A DNA stretch of 6,294 bases, taken from positions 1-6,294 of the forward strand of contig JANXOO010000348.1 of assembly GCA_025353525.1 (NCBI GenBank). Direction: 5' to 3'. The DNA is from Schlesneria sp. GTDB lineage: Bacteria; Planctomycetota; Planctomycetia; Planctomycetales; Planctomycetaceae. Below are positions 1 through 6,190 of this stretch, piece by piece (position 1 is the stretch's first letter; each line of letters starts with the position of its first letter). Below the pieces are notes generated by a model that worked only from the letters and a program-made list of their open reading frames with translations, was not told the origin of the DNA and searched no databases. Both the position numbers and the translations under genes were made by a program.

Positions 1-2
1 GA

Positions 3-59
3 AATCCCGATAAATCTGGAATCCGCCCCGGCATGACGGCGAACGCATCGCCTGAATAA
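3..59 (+). CDS. Possible 3' end of an upstream gene (very tentative)
   Basis: The frame starting at base 3 is open from the window edge to a TAA at 57-59 and would give a tail containing GIRPGMTANAS. A second frame, starting at base 1, closes at a TGA at 34-36, and the third closes at 10-12, so the sequence alone does not decide which frame, if any, is coding. In Tad loci the gene before cpaF is often a TadZ/CpaE ATPase or secretin, but this tail is too short to match to either. I list it only because something must end before the cpaF leader if the operon extends upstream. Confidence 0.2.
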   Translation, partial: NPDKSGIRPGMTANASPE

Positions 60-210
60 CCGGAATATTCATCCCCGATTGCCCCTTCGGCCTGATTGTT
101 TCTTCGTGTTTCGTTTCGGCATCACCGCCGTTCATGAGCTAGGTTCTGTATTGAGTCGTGTTGCGCCAATGACCGGCGACGCATTTCAACCCCGAAAACA
201 ACCGATCAAC

Positions 211-214
211 GGAG
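211..214 (+). promoter_or_regulatory. Weak Shine-Dalgarno for the cpaF-like gene
   Basis: GGAG lies 12 bases before the ATG at 227, which is longer than the usual 5-9. The next in-frame ATG (278, residue 18) is preceded by GAGG at 261-264 with a 13-base gap, so ribosome-site spacing does not separate the two starts. I see no convincing -35/-10 pair in 60-226. Confidence 0.3.
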
Positions 215-226
215 TCACCCCGAACT

Positions 227-1549
227 ATGGCCACCCCCACACTTTCATCACCCCGCGGACGAGGTCCTTCTTCCGAGATGGATTTTGACAGTTTGAAGCG
301 ACTGATCCACGGAAAACTTGTTGAAAAACTCGACCTCTCGCGACTCGGTGACCTGCAGGGCGACACGTTACGCCGTGAAATTCGTTTGGTTGTCGAGCAT
401 CTGTGTGATTCCGAAAACGCGCTGCTCAATCGAGCCGAACGCGAACGATTGATTGAAGAGGTGCTTGACGAAACATTCGGCTATGGACCGCTGGAAATCC
501 TGCTGAAGGAGCAGGGTGTCGCAGATATTATGATCAACGGCCCGAAAAACGTGTTCATTGAAAAAAACGGTCGCATCCAGCGTTCCGAAGTGACGTTCCG
601 GGATAACGCGCACCTGATGCAAATTCTCGATCGGATCGTTTCACGAATCGGCCGCCGGGTCGATGAAACGTCGCCAATGGTCGATGCCCGCCTTGCCGAT
701 GGTTCTCGCGTCAATGCAATCATTCCTCCGTTGGCTCTGGATGGCCCGTCATTGACAATTCGCCGATTCGGCTCAAAACCGCTCGGTCTGGAAGATTTGC
801 TGAAATTCGGAGCATTCACCCCCGAGATCGCACTGGTTCTTGAAGGGGCGATCAAAGCCCGGCTGAACATCATTATCAGCGGCGGTACAGGATCGGGAAA
901 AACCACGCTGCTCAATACACTTTCGAGCTTCATCCAAAACGATCACCGCGTGATCACGATCGAAGACGCTGCCGAATTGCAGTTGCAGCAGGACCACATC
1001 CTGCGGTTGGAAACTCGACCTGCAAATATCGAAGGCAAAGGGCGGGTGACCGCGACCGACCTGGTGAAAAACGCACTGCGAATGCGTCCCGACCGTATCG
1101 TGATCGGCGAATGCCGCGGTCCGGAATCACTCGACATGTTGCAAGCCATGAACACCGGCCATGAAGGCTCGATGACGACGATTCACGCGAATACGCCACG
1201 CGACGCCGTATCGCGACTTGAAACGATGATCTCGATGGGCGGAATCGAATTGCCGATCAGAGCATTGCGACAACAGTTTGCCGCCGCTGTCGACCTGATC
1301 ATTCAGGTTCAGCGATTGCAAGGTGGTCCGCGACGTCTGACGTACATTACGGAAGTTTTGAACATGGAACAGGACCAGGTCGTCATGCAGGACCTGTTCC
1401 TGTTCAAACAGGACGGTATCGACGAAACCGGTCGCGCATTCGGCCACTTTGAAGCGACCGGAGTCCGGCCGACATTTATGCCCCGGCTGGAAGCTGCGGG
1501 TGTCAAATTGCCATCGAATCTGTTTGCCCAACGACCCCTGAACCGCTGA
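227..1549 (+). CDS. cpaF: Tad/Flp pilus assembly ATPase, CpaF/TadA family
   Basis: This is a cytoplasmic secretion ATPase of the VirB11/GspE superfamily, 440 residues, a normal length for CpaF. A helical N-terminal region (about 20-100) contains LIHGKLVEKLDLS and FGYGPLE, typical of the family. The ATPase core shows Walker A GGTGSGKT (219-226, Lys225), the Asp box ITIEDAAEL (243-251), the Walker B-like segment RIVIGECRG (290-298, Glu295) and the His box GHEGSMTTIHANTP (311-324). The family works as a hexamer at the inner membrane, using ATP to drive assembly (and in some species retraction) of Flp pili through TadB/TadC, whose genes follow directly. The start at 227 gives the longest frame; Met18 at 278 is an alternative, since conservation seems to begin only after it. 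The 18-residue Ser/Pro/Arg-rich tail may therefore not be translated. No key residue is missing. The tadA/cpaF family call is firm; conjugative VirB11 is unlikely given the neighbours. Confidence 0.95.
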   Translation: MATPTLSSPRGRGPSSEMDFDSLKRLIHGKLVEKLDLSRLGDLQGDTLRREIRLVVEHLCDSENALLNRAERERLIEEVLDETFGYGPLEILLKEQGVADIMINGPKNVFIEKNGRIQRSEVTFRDNAHLMQILDRIVSRIGRRVDETSPMVDARLADGSRVNAIIPPLALDGPSLTIRRFGSKPLGLEDLLKFGAFTPEIALVLEGAIKARLNIIISGGTGSGKTTLLNTLSSFIQNDHRVITIEDAAELQLQQDHILRLETRPANIEGKGRVTATDLVKNALRMRPDRIVIGECRGPESLDMLQAMNTGHEGSMTTIHANTPRDAVSRLETMISMGGIELPIRALRQQFAAAVDLIIQVQRLQGGPRRLTYITEVLNMEQDQVVMQDLFLFKQDGIDETGRAFGHFEATGVRPTFMPRLEAAGVKLPSNLFAQRPLNR

Positions 1550-1599
1550 TTTCGTTCAATGTCCTGCTCCCGACCTTTGACGATCCGAGAAGAACCGAA

Positions 1600-2571
1600 A
1601 TGAATCCCTTAATCATCGTTTCAATTGCTGCGTTTTTGGGGGCGACCGCACTGGTTGCCGCCATCCTGACGCTGTCCAAATCGTTTACCAAAACGAACGC
1701 CGAAAATCGGCTCGACGCACTGTCAGGGAAAAAATCGCCCGATCAGGAATCGACACGCGGGATTATACGACAGGACTTTTCGAGTCTCGGCTCGGGAGCC
1801 CTGCACCAATTCGGGAAGTCGTTTGGCGGACTAGGTGGCTGGGGCACGTTCCTCGAACAGGCCAATTCTCCGATCGATCTTCAGACTCTGGTGTTTCTGT
1901 GTCTGGGCTGCGGTGCCATCGGGCCTGTAGCCGGTTTTTTCAGCAATGCTCCGGGGCCGATGTTGCCGCTGATGGCGGTGCTGACAGCTCCATTGCCGAT
2001 TTTCTGGCTGATGTTCCGCCGCAAGCGCCGGTTTGACAAATTCGGAAAACAGCTCGTCGATGGTCTCGGACTGATCGGGCGAGCTCTGCGTTCCGGGCAC
2101 AGCCTGAACGCAGGGTTGCACATGATCGCTGAAGAAATGGCTCCGCCGATTTCGACTGAATTCATGCGAGCCTACGAGGAACAGAATCTGGGAATTCCGA
2201 TCGAGCAGGCATTAAGAAATATGCAAAAGCGAATCCCGAATCTGGATCTGAAATTCTTCGTCACAGCGGTGGCGATTCAGCGACAGACAGGTGGCGACCT
2301 TGCAGAAATCATCGACAAGATTTGCGAAGTCGTTCGCGAACGGTTCAAGATTCTGGGGATGGTCCAGGCCCTGACGGGTGAAGGCCGCCTGAGTGGTGCG
2401 GTTCTGATGGCATTGCCAATCGGCCTTTTCATCGCCGTTTACTGCATCAATCGCGATTACGTGATGCTGCTGTTCACGACGGAATTTGGCAAGAAAATGA
2501 TCGGCTTCGCTGTTGTCATGCAGATTTTTGGCGCGTACGTCATCAAGAAAATCATCGATATCAAGGTTTAG
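1600..2571 (+). CDS. tadB: Tad pilus inner-membrane platform protein TadB (type II secretion F domain)
   Basis: The 323-residue protein has the TadB layout: an N-terminal membrane helix (about 4-24), a polar linker, paired hydrophobic helices (about 94-114 and 119-139) ending in a basic FRRKRR stop (139-144), a cytoplasmic T2SF/GspF domain (about 147-265), and two C-terminal helices (about 266-284 and 300-316). Within the domain, GRALRSGHSLNAGL (160-173), QRQTGGDLAEI (227-237) and LTGEGRLSG (258-266) are strong TadB hallmarks. With TadC it forms the platform that couples the CpaF motor to pilin extrusion. It starts 50 bases after cpaF, with a purine-rich AGAAGAA at about 1588-1594 as a weak ribosome site, and ends 15 bases before tadC, so co-transcription is likely. 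TadB and TadC are related to each other; the order and the GEGRLSG motif favour TadB here. Confidence 0.93.
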   Translation: MNPLIIVSIAAFLGATALVAAILTLSKSFTKTNAENRLDALSGKKSPDQESTRGIIRQDFSSLGSGALHQFGKSFGGLGGWGTFLEQANSPIDLQTLVFLCLGCGAIGPVAGFFSNAPGPMLPLMAVLTAPLPIFWLMFRRKRRFDKFGKQLVDGLGLIGRALRSGHSLNAGLHMIAEEMAPPISTEFMRAYEEQNLGIPIEQALRNMQKRIPNLDLKFFVTAVAIQRQTGGDLAEIIDKICEVVRERFKILGMVQALTGEGRLSGAVLMALPIGLFIAVYCINRDYVMLLFTTEFGKKMIGFAVVMQIFGAYVIKKIIDIKV

Positions 2572-2577
2572 AAGGTC

Positions 2578-2581
2578 GAGG
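2578..2581 (+). promoter_or_regulatory. Shine-Dalgarno of tadC
   Basis: GAGG sits five bases before the ATG at 2587, inside the 15-base gap after the tadB stop (TAG 2569-2571). This fixes the tadC start and suggests translational coupling with tadB. Confidence 0.6.
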
Positions 2582-2586
2582 TTCAA

Positions 2587-3498
2587 ATGCAGGTTGGAAC
2601 TCTGTTACCCTGGATGATTTTTGGTGCTTTCACCGTTGGCGTGTGGGCGCTGATCAGTCTTTTCAGCAAAGAAGAATCTCGAACGATGGAGCGCCTTGAC
2701 GAGCTGCGGGATCCTTCATTGCGCGGAAAGGGGAAGGGAAAGAACGGCAAATCGCTGCTCGAACGCGCAGCACCGGCATTGTCAAAGGCTCTGCAACCCA
2801 AATCGGAACTCGAAAGCAACGCACTGCAAGTTCGTCTGGCGACAGCCGGTTTCAACAAGCCGAATGCTCCACAAATGTATCTGGCACTCAAGATGATTCT
2901 GATGGGAGTCGGATTCGTGCTTGGCACCGGTGGTGGGATGATCACTTACGGTGCGACACAGAATGGATTTCTGACGATCGCCGTCGTGGCCGGGATCTTC
3001 TTTTATTTGCCGGACATCGTGGTTGGGGTCGCTGCTTCGTCGCGGAAACAAAAGATATTTATGTCGATGCCCGACTGTCTGGATTTGCTGGTCGTGTGTG
3101 TGGAAGCGGGACTGGGTCTCGATGCAGGGATGAGACGCATCACGGAAGAACTGAACGATACGGCTCCCGAACTGTGCTGCGAACTGAGCCTCGCAAATAT
3201 GCAATTACAAATGGGGCGAGTGCGACGTGATGTATTGCACGACCTCGGAGTCAGAACCGGCTGCGACGACATGAAGGCACTCGTGGCAACGCTGATTCAA
3301 TCAGAACGGTTCGGATCATCGATCGCACGGGCATTACGAGTCCAGTCGGAATCGATGCGTACCAAGCGCAAGCAGATGGCGGAAGAGAAGGCGCAGAAAA
3401 CCGCTGTTCAAATGCTGTTTCCGATGATTCTCTTCATTTTTCCGGGCATTTTCGTCGTTCTTGTCGGTCCGGCGGCGATCAAGATGGGCAATATGTAG
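2587..3498 (+). CDS. tadC: Tad pilus inner-membrane platform protein TadC (type II secretion F domain)
   Basis: The 303-residue protein is a second T2SF-domain platform subunit. It has an N-terminal membrane helix (about 7-26), a Lys/Gly-rich basic linker (RGKGKGKNGK, 46-55), two hydrophobic helices (about 98-117 and 124-143), a cytoplasmic T2SF domain (about 157-270) and a C-terminal helix (about 274-295). Family signatures are MPDCLDLLVVCVEAGLGLDA (161-180), LIQSERFGSSIARALR (236-251), and the charged RTKRKQMAEEKAQK stretch before the final helix (258-271), all typical of TadC. It is expected to pair with TadB to anchor the pilus base and receive force from the CpaF ATPase. It is the last gene of the co-directional run: 445 bases without a supported gene follow, and the TPR protein TadD that often comes next is absent here. 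All features are intact; the TadC call rests on sequence and gene order together. Confidence 0.93.
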   Translation: MQVGTLLPWMIFGAFTVGVWALISLFSKEESRTMERLDELRDPSLRGKGKGKNGKSLLERAAPALSKALQPKSELESNALQVRLATAGFNKPNAPQMYLALKMILMGVGFVLGTGGGMITYGATQNGFLTIAVVAGIFFYLPDIVVGVAASSRKQKIFMSMPDCLDLLVVCVEAGLGLDAGMRRITEELNDTAPELCCELSLANMQLQMGRVRRDVLHDLGVRTGCDDMKALVATLIQSERFGSSIARALRVQSESMRTKRKQMAEEKAQKTAVQMLFPMILFIFPGIFVVLVGPAAIKMGNM

Positions 3499-3572
3499 TT
3501 TTGGCAAAATATCTTCAGACGAGCGCAAGGTCAGTTGGCCGCAGCAATTTTGTAAATTACTTTTGACACGCG

Positions 3573-3596
3573 ATGCAAAATGCTACCAGTTTGCAT
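3573..3596. repeat. Short inverted repeat (ATGCAAA / TTTGCAT)
   Basis: ATGCAAA (3573-3579) and TTTGCAT (3590-3596) are perfect 7-base complements around a 10-base spacer, extendable by two pairs if one G is bulged. No T tract follows, so it is not a classical terminator. It lies just after a TTGACA hexamer (3563-3568), which would allow an operator role, but it could be chance. Confidence 0.3.
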
Positions 3597-3790
3597 GCGA
3601 TGATGCCAAAGGCGGTTGACGTGCTATGGCGTTTCGCAAAACCTGGCGCCGTTTTATGGAATATTTTGTCTGTCGACGTGGCAAATTCCGGGCAATCCGT
3701 TCAACTCAAACGATTGCTGCGATTAAACCGTATTTCCGTCGTTGCCACGGGTTGATTTCCGTTTAGCCTTTTGATTTCGGTGACCATCGG

Positions 3791-3821
3791 CGAGGCACAA
3801 CGAAACCTCGGCTTTGGTTTC
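3791..3821 (+). repeat. Two overlapping, mutually exclusive short hairpins
   Basis: CGAGG (3791-3795) pairs with CCTCG (3806-3810), and GAAACC (3802-3807) pairs with GGTTTC (3816-3821). The two stems share bases 3806-3807, so only one can form at a time, as in attenuator-like leaders. They lie about 125 bases before the unknown gene at 3944. The stems are only 5 and 6 pairs, so a chance origin is quite possible. Confidence 0.25.
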
Positions 3822-3928
3822 AATCTCATTACGGCAAAGAAATAACCATCGATTCAATGTCGGCGCACAATTTGCGGAACGTGCGTCACTTCCTTTCATT
3901 GGAATTGACTTTTGCGCTACATCGTATC

Positions 3929-3934
3929 GAGGAG
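3929..3934 (+). promoter_or_regulatory. Shine-Dalgarno deciding the start at 3944
   Basis: GAGGAG lies nine bases before the ATG at 3944. The longer in-frame start at 3857 has no such site, which is the main reason for choosing the shorter protein. Confidence 0.6.
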
Positions 3935-3943
3935 TTTTCTTGC

Positions 3944-4360
3944 ATGGGTTCACCTCCCTCGTGGTTGTCACTGTTTACGGATAAAGTGACGACCAGCATC
4001 CATGCCCATAACGTACTGTCTCCGTTGGGTTGTCACTTTCAGGAGATCAGTGGAGTTTGGGAAATAACGATTTTTGCATCGCGCACCGAAATTGTCGGTG
4101 GTTCGCAAGATGGTCGGTCGCGGCATTCACCCTTCAGTGTCGATGTCGCAAACGTCCTTTCAGCGTTTTCCGACGTGGAAAATATCGGATGGCAGGCGCA
4201 CCGCCTGGATCGGCAAGACGATTTGGGACCGCATTTGTCTGTTGATGGTACCGTAGAAAATCATCGGGTCTGGTTACGAGTCACGTCAGCGGCGCCAGAG
4301 CGATTCGAACCAGGTCGCCGCGCTCTGGTCAATCAACAGGGTTTTGAAGAAGTCTGGTGA
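3944..4360 (+). CDS. Conserved-looking protein of unknown function, 138 residues
   Basis: I do not recognise a named family. The predicted product is a small soluble acidic protein with no signal peptide, membrane helix or cysteine metal site. Visible blocks are GVWEITIFASRTEIVGG (37-53), FSVDVANVLSAF (64-75), a DDLGPHLSVDGTVENHRVWLRV run (92-113) that reads like alternating beta strands, and APERFEPGRR (117-126). I have an unverified impression that similar small proteins with a W-E...E-x-V-G-G pattern occur in planctomycetes. The start at 3944 is chosen for its GAGGAG ribosome site; an upstream in-frame ATG at 3857 would add 29 residues of unconvincing sequence. It lies 445 bases after tadC and about 100 bases before the LarA-like gene on the same strand, so it may be its own unit or share a transcript with the latter. 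No function is proposed. Confidence 0.7.
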   Translation: MGSPPSWLSLFTDKVTTSIHAHNVLSPLGCHFQEISGVWEITIFASRTEIVGGSQDGRSRHSPFSVDVANVLSAFSDVENIGWQAHRLDRQDDLGPHLSVDGTVENHRVWLRVTSAAPERFEPGRRALVNQQGFEEVW

Positions 4361-4361
4361 T

Positions 4362-4391
4362 TTGAATTTTGGCAGTCAGACAGGATATGAC
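4362..4391 (+). promoter_or_regulatory. Candidate sigma-70-like promoter for the LarA-like gene
   Basis: TTGAAT (4362-4367) and TATGAC (4386-4391) each match four of six consensus bases, with an 18-base spacer, immediately after the stop codon at 4358-4360. Transcription would start near 4398, leaving a leader of about 60 bases before the ATG at 4460. The match is weak and such pairs arise by chance. Confidence 0.25.
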
Positions 4392-4446
4392 TCTCGCATT
4401 CGGGACGGTGTGTGATTCCGAATCTGCAAATTGCAAAGTACTCCGC

Positions 4447-4454
4447 GAGATGGA
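4447..4454 (+). promoter_or_regulatory. Weak Shine-Dalgarno for the start at 4460
   Basis: The purine-rich GAGATGGA ends five bases before the ATG at 4460. A GGGA at 4402-4405 stands six bases before the competing GTG at 4412, so the ribosome site alone does not settle the start. Confidence 0.35.
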
Positions 4455-4459
4455 CCTCC

Positions 4460-5728
4460 ATGTCAGATTCGTTTCCTGCACTTTCCCCTGCTGATGTTCG
4501 GGAGTGGTTTGCCAACCTTCCGAAGCACGACTTCGCCAACCAGCGAATACTGCTCATCGTACCGGATGCCACCCGGACGGCCCCGCTTCCACTTCTGTTC
4601 GATGCCCTCTTTCGAGAACTTCGCCCGCACTGCAGCGCGATGGATGTACTCGTCGCACTGGGGACTCATCCTCCCATGTCCGACGCGCAGATCGCCAAAC
4701 TGCTGGGAATCGATGAGGCCGAACGTGGCCGGCTTTTCTATCAATTGCAGACTTTCAATCACGAGTGGGATCGGCCCGATCGACTGCTGACACTGGGAAT
4801 TTTCACGAAGCAGCAAACTGAAGAAATGTCGGGCGGACTGTTGTCTCTCGAAGTTCCTGTTCAGATTAATTCCCGTATCCAGGATTACGATCTGTTGCTG
4901 GTCCTCGGGCCGGTGTTTCCGCACGAGGTCGTCGGATTTTCGGGCGGGAACAAATATTTTTTCCCCGGAATCGGCGGACCCGGGGTCCTCAATTTCTTCC
5001 ATTGGCTCGGCGCACTGATCACCAACGCTGAAATCATCGGCGTCAAAGATACGCCGGTCCGTCGCGTCGTCGATGCTGCTGCGTCAATGATCTCGCAAAC
5101 GCGTCGGGCCATCACATTTGTCGTGTCATCAGACTGCAGTTTACACGGCATTTTTTATGGCACACCGGAATCAGCCTGGAACGAAGCCGCAGACCTTTCC
5201 GGGCAATTACATATTAAACGGTGCGACCGACCTTATCGGCAGGTGCTGTCATGTGCTCCGCCGATGTATGACGAACTGTGGGTCGCGGGCAAATGTATGT
5301 ACAAGATGGAACCGGTCGTCGCTGACGATGGCGAACTGATTATCTATGCACCGCACATGCACGAAATCTCGGTCACGCACGGGAAGTTGATCGAACAGGT
5401 CGGGTACCACGTACGCGACTATTTCACGAAGCAGTGGGATCAATTCAAGGAGATCCCCTGGGGAGTGCTGGCTCATTCAACACACGTTCGCGGCAGCGGA
5501 ACATTCGAGAACGGGATCGAGCGTCCTCGCGTTCGCGTCACACTCGCGAGCGGAATCCCGGAAGAAACGTGCCGCAGGATTAACCTGGGATATCGGGATC
5601 CCGCGTCGATTGACATTGAATCATTCGCCAACCGGGAAGACGAAGGAATTCTGCTCGTCAGAAAATCGGGCGAATACCTTTACCGGCTGACACAGTCGCC
5701 AGGCGACGACACTTTTACCCGACTTTAA
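4460..5728 (+). CDS. LarA-family nickel-pincer nucleotide-dependent racemase/epimerase homologue
   Basis: The protein (422 residues from 4460; the Lactobacillus plantarum lactate racemase LarA has 424) belongs to the LarA/DUF2088 family, cytoplasmic enzymes that racemise or epimerise alpha-hydroxy acids by hydride transfer on a covalently bound nickel-pincer cofactor. Visible landmarks are PDATR (35-39; LarA Asp72, Arg75), GTH (68-70; His108), HEVVGFSGGNK (155-165; His174 and cofactor-binding Lys184) and NFFHW (178-182; His181 matching nickel ligand His200). The Lys-to-His spacing of 16 equals that of LarA. A lysine near 278, in LWVAGK, may match Lys298. All of these are present, so an active enzyme is likely, but the substrate cannot be read from sequence, and family members act on several hydroxy acids besides lactate. 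A GTG at 4412 would add 16 residues that look unlike coding; I prefer the ATG. The cofactor-maturation genes larB, larC and larE are not in the window. Its 3' end overlaps the convergent SET gene by 14 bases. Confidence 0.9.
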   Translation: MSDSFPALSPADVREWFANLPKHDFANQRILLIVPDATRTAPLPLLFDALFRELRPHCSAMDVLVALGTHPPMSDAQIAKLLGIDEAERGRLFYQLQTFNHEWDRPDRLLTLGIFTKQQTEEMSGGLLSLEVPVQINSRIQDYDLLLVLGPVFPHEVVGFSGGNKYFFPGIGGPGVLNFFHWLGALITNAEIIGVKDTPVRRVVDAAASMISQTRRAITFVVSSDCSLHGIFYGTPESAWNEAADLSGQLHIKRCDRPYRQVLSCAPPMYDELWVAGKCMYKMEPVVADDGELIIYAPHMHEISVTHGKLIEQVGYHVRDYFTKQWDQFKEIPWGVLAHSTHVRGSGTFENGIERPRVRVTLASGIPEETCRRINLGYRDPASIDIESFANREDEGILLVRKSGEYLYRLTQSPGDDTFTRL

Positions 5729-6173
5729 GGTTGTTCGCCTGCAGCAGTTTTGGAAGTTCTTCTGCTGAAACAACCCATCCTCGGCAGACTGGACTTCCGC
5801 ACAGACACTTGATCGCACCATAGGCCGACCAACAGTAGTCGATCGTCAATTCAGCACCTTTCGGGATGATTGTCAGGGTTTCGACCGTCACTTCAGCAGG
5901 CGCCGGGGTTCCATCAGGATATGTTACCTCGGCAATGCACAATGTGCTGTTCGGCGAACAACAGTGGTTCAGGTACCGAAAAGGAGCTCGCGGTTCGAGT
6001 GAAAGCGAGCCACCCAGGTCGATGCAATAGCTTGTCGCATAGTCGGGGTCATCAATAACGCGACCCTCGACCAATCCGATGGTCATTCCCGCAGGAATAT
6101 CTTTCCTGGCAAAAACCCCTTTGCCAAACGGGACTTTCCCGACTCGAACCAGCGACTGCTCTGATGACATCAT
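5715..6173 (-). CDS. Small stand-alone SET-domain protein with post-SET cysteine motif (putative protein lysine methyltransferase)
   Basis: The 152-residue protein consists almost wholly of a SET domain, the S-adenosylmethionine-dependent lysine methyltransferase fold. It shows FGKGVFARKDIPAG (16-29), matching the cofactor-binding G-x-G strand, RYLNHCCSPN (66-75), matching the pseudoknot motif R-F-x-N-H-S-C-x-P-N, and AELTIDY (107-113), whose final Tyr113 is the expected catalytic tyrosine. The post-SET segment CLCGSPVCRG (123-132) supplies Cys123, Cys125 and Cys130, which with Cys72 could bind one zinc. No signal peptide or membrane helix is seen, so it should be cytoplasmic. The target is unknown; small bacterial SET proteins have been reported to act on DNA-binding or ribosomal proteins, but nothing here points to one. 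The start is the first of two adjacent ATGs; GAGGA at 6190-6186 on this strand lies 12 bases upstream, slightly far. The gene converges on the LarA-like gene and shares 14 bases with its end. Confidence 0.9.
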   Translation of the reverse strand: MMSSEQSLVRVGKVPFGKGVFARKDIPAGMTIGLVEGRVIDDPDYATSYCIDLGGSLSLEPRAPFRYLNHCCSPNSTLCIAEVTYPDGTPAPAEVTVETLTIIPKGAELTIDYCWSAYGAIKCLCGSPVCRGWVVSAEELPKLLQANNLKVG

Positions 6174-6190
6174 GTCCGGTTTGGTTCCTC

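Larger units (their letters stand above)
3499..3943. other. 445-base intergenic region, no supported gene
   Basis: This gap separates the Tad run from the next gene. Short frames exist (for example a 60-codon one at 3573-3755), but none has a ribosome site or a recognisable product. I see no tRNA, no rho-independent terminator with a T tract after tadC, and no insertion-sequence ends. What can be seen is an exact TTGACA at 3563-3568 without a good -10 partner, an inverted repeat at 3573-3596, and two overlapping short hairpins at 3791-3821. It probably carries the end of the Tad transcript and the promoter of the following gene. Confidence 0.6.

Noticed and set aside
79..288. 69-codon plus-strand frame overlapping the cpaF start
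   Set aside because: It runs out of frame into the well supported cpaF gene, and its product has no recognisable features.
3573..3755. 60-codon plus-strand frame in the intergenic region
   Set aside because: There is no ribosome site before its ATG, no recognisable composition or domain, and it overlaps the inverted repeat; it is of a length expected by chance.
3857..3943. N-terminal extension of the unknown protein from ATG 3857
   Set aside because: The GAGGAG before 3944 supports the shorter form, and the 29 extra residues look like translated leader.
3723..3971. 82-codon minus-strand frame across the leader of the 3944 gene
   Set aside because: It has no ribosome site, its product is of low plausibility, and it overlaps the better supported start and ribosome site of the plus-strand gene.
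4398..4423. ATTCGG / CCGAAT inverted repeat before the LarA-like gene
   Set aside because: Six pairs around a 14-base loop with no accompanying signal; expected by chance at this frequency.
4412..4459. GTG start adding 16 residues to the LarA-like protein
   Set aside because: The extra residues do not resemble coding sequence of this family as I know it, and a candidate promoter at 4362-4391 would leave almost no leader; kept only as an alternative.
4463..5002. 179-codon minus-strand frame inside the LarA-like gene
   Set aside because: It is antisense to a gene with conserved catalytic motifs and its own product shows no domain; a codon-bias shadow.
5742..5767. CAGCAG / CTGCTG inverted repeat with a 14-base loop just after the LarA-like stop, considered as a terminator
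   Set aside because: No T tract follows on either strand, and it lies within SET coding sequence, where it encodes part of the leucine-rich C-terminal tail.
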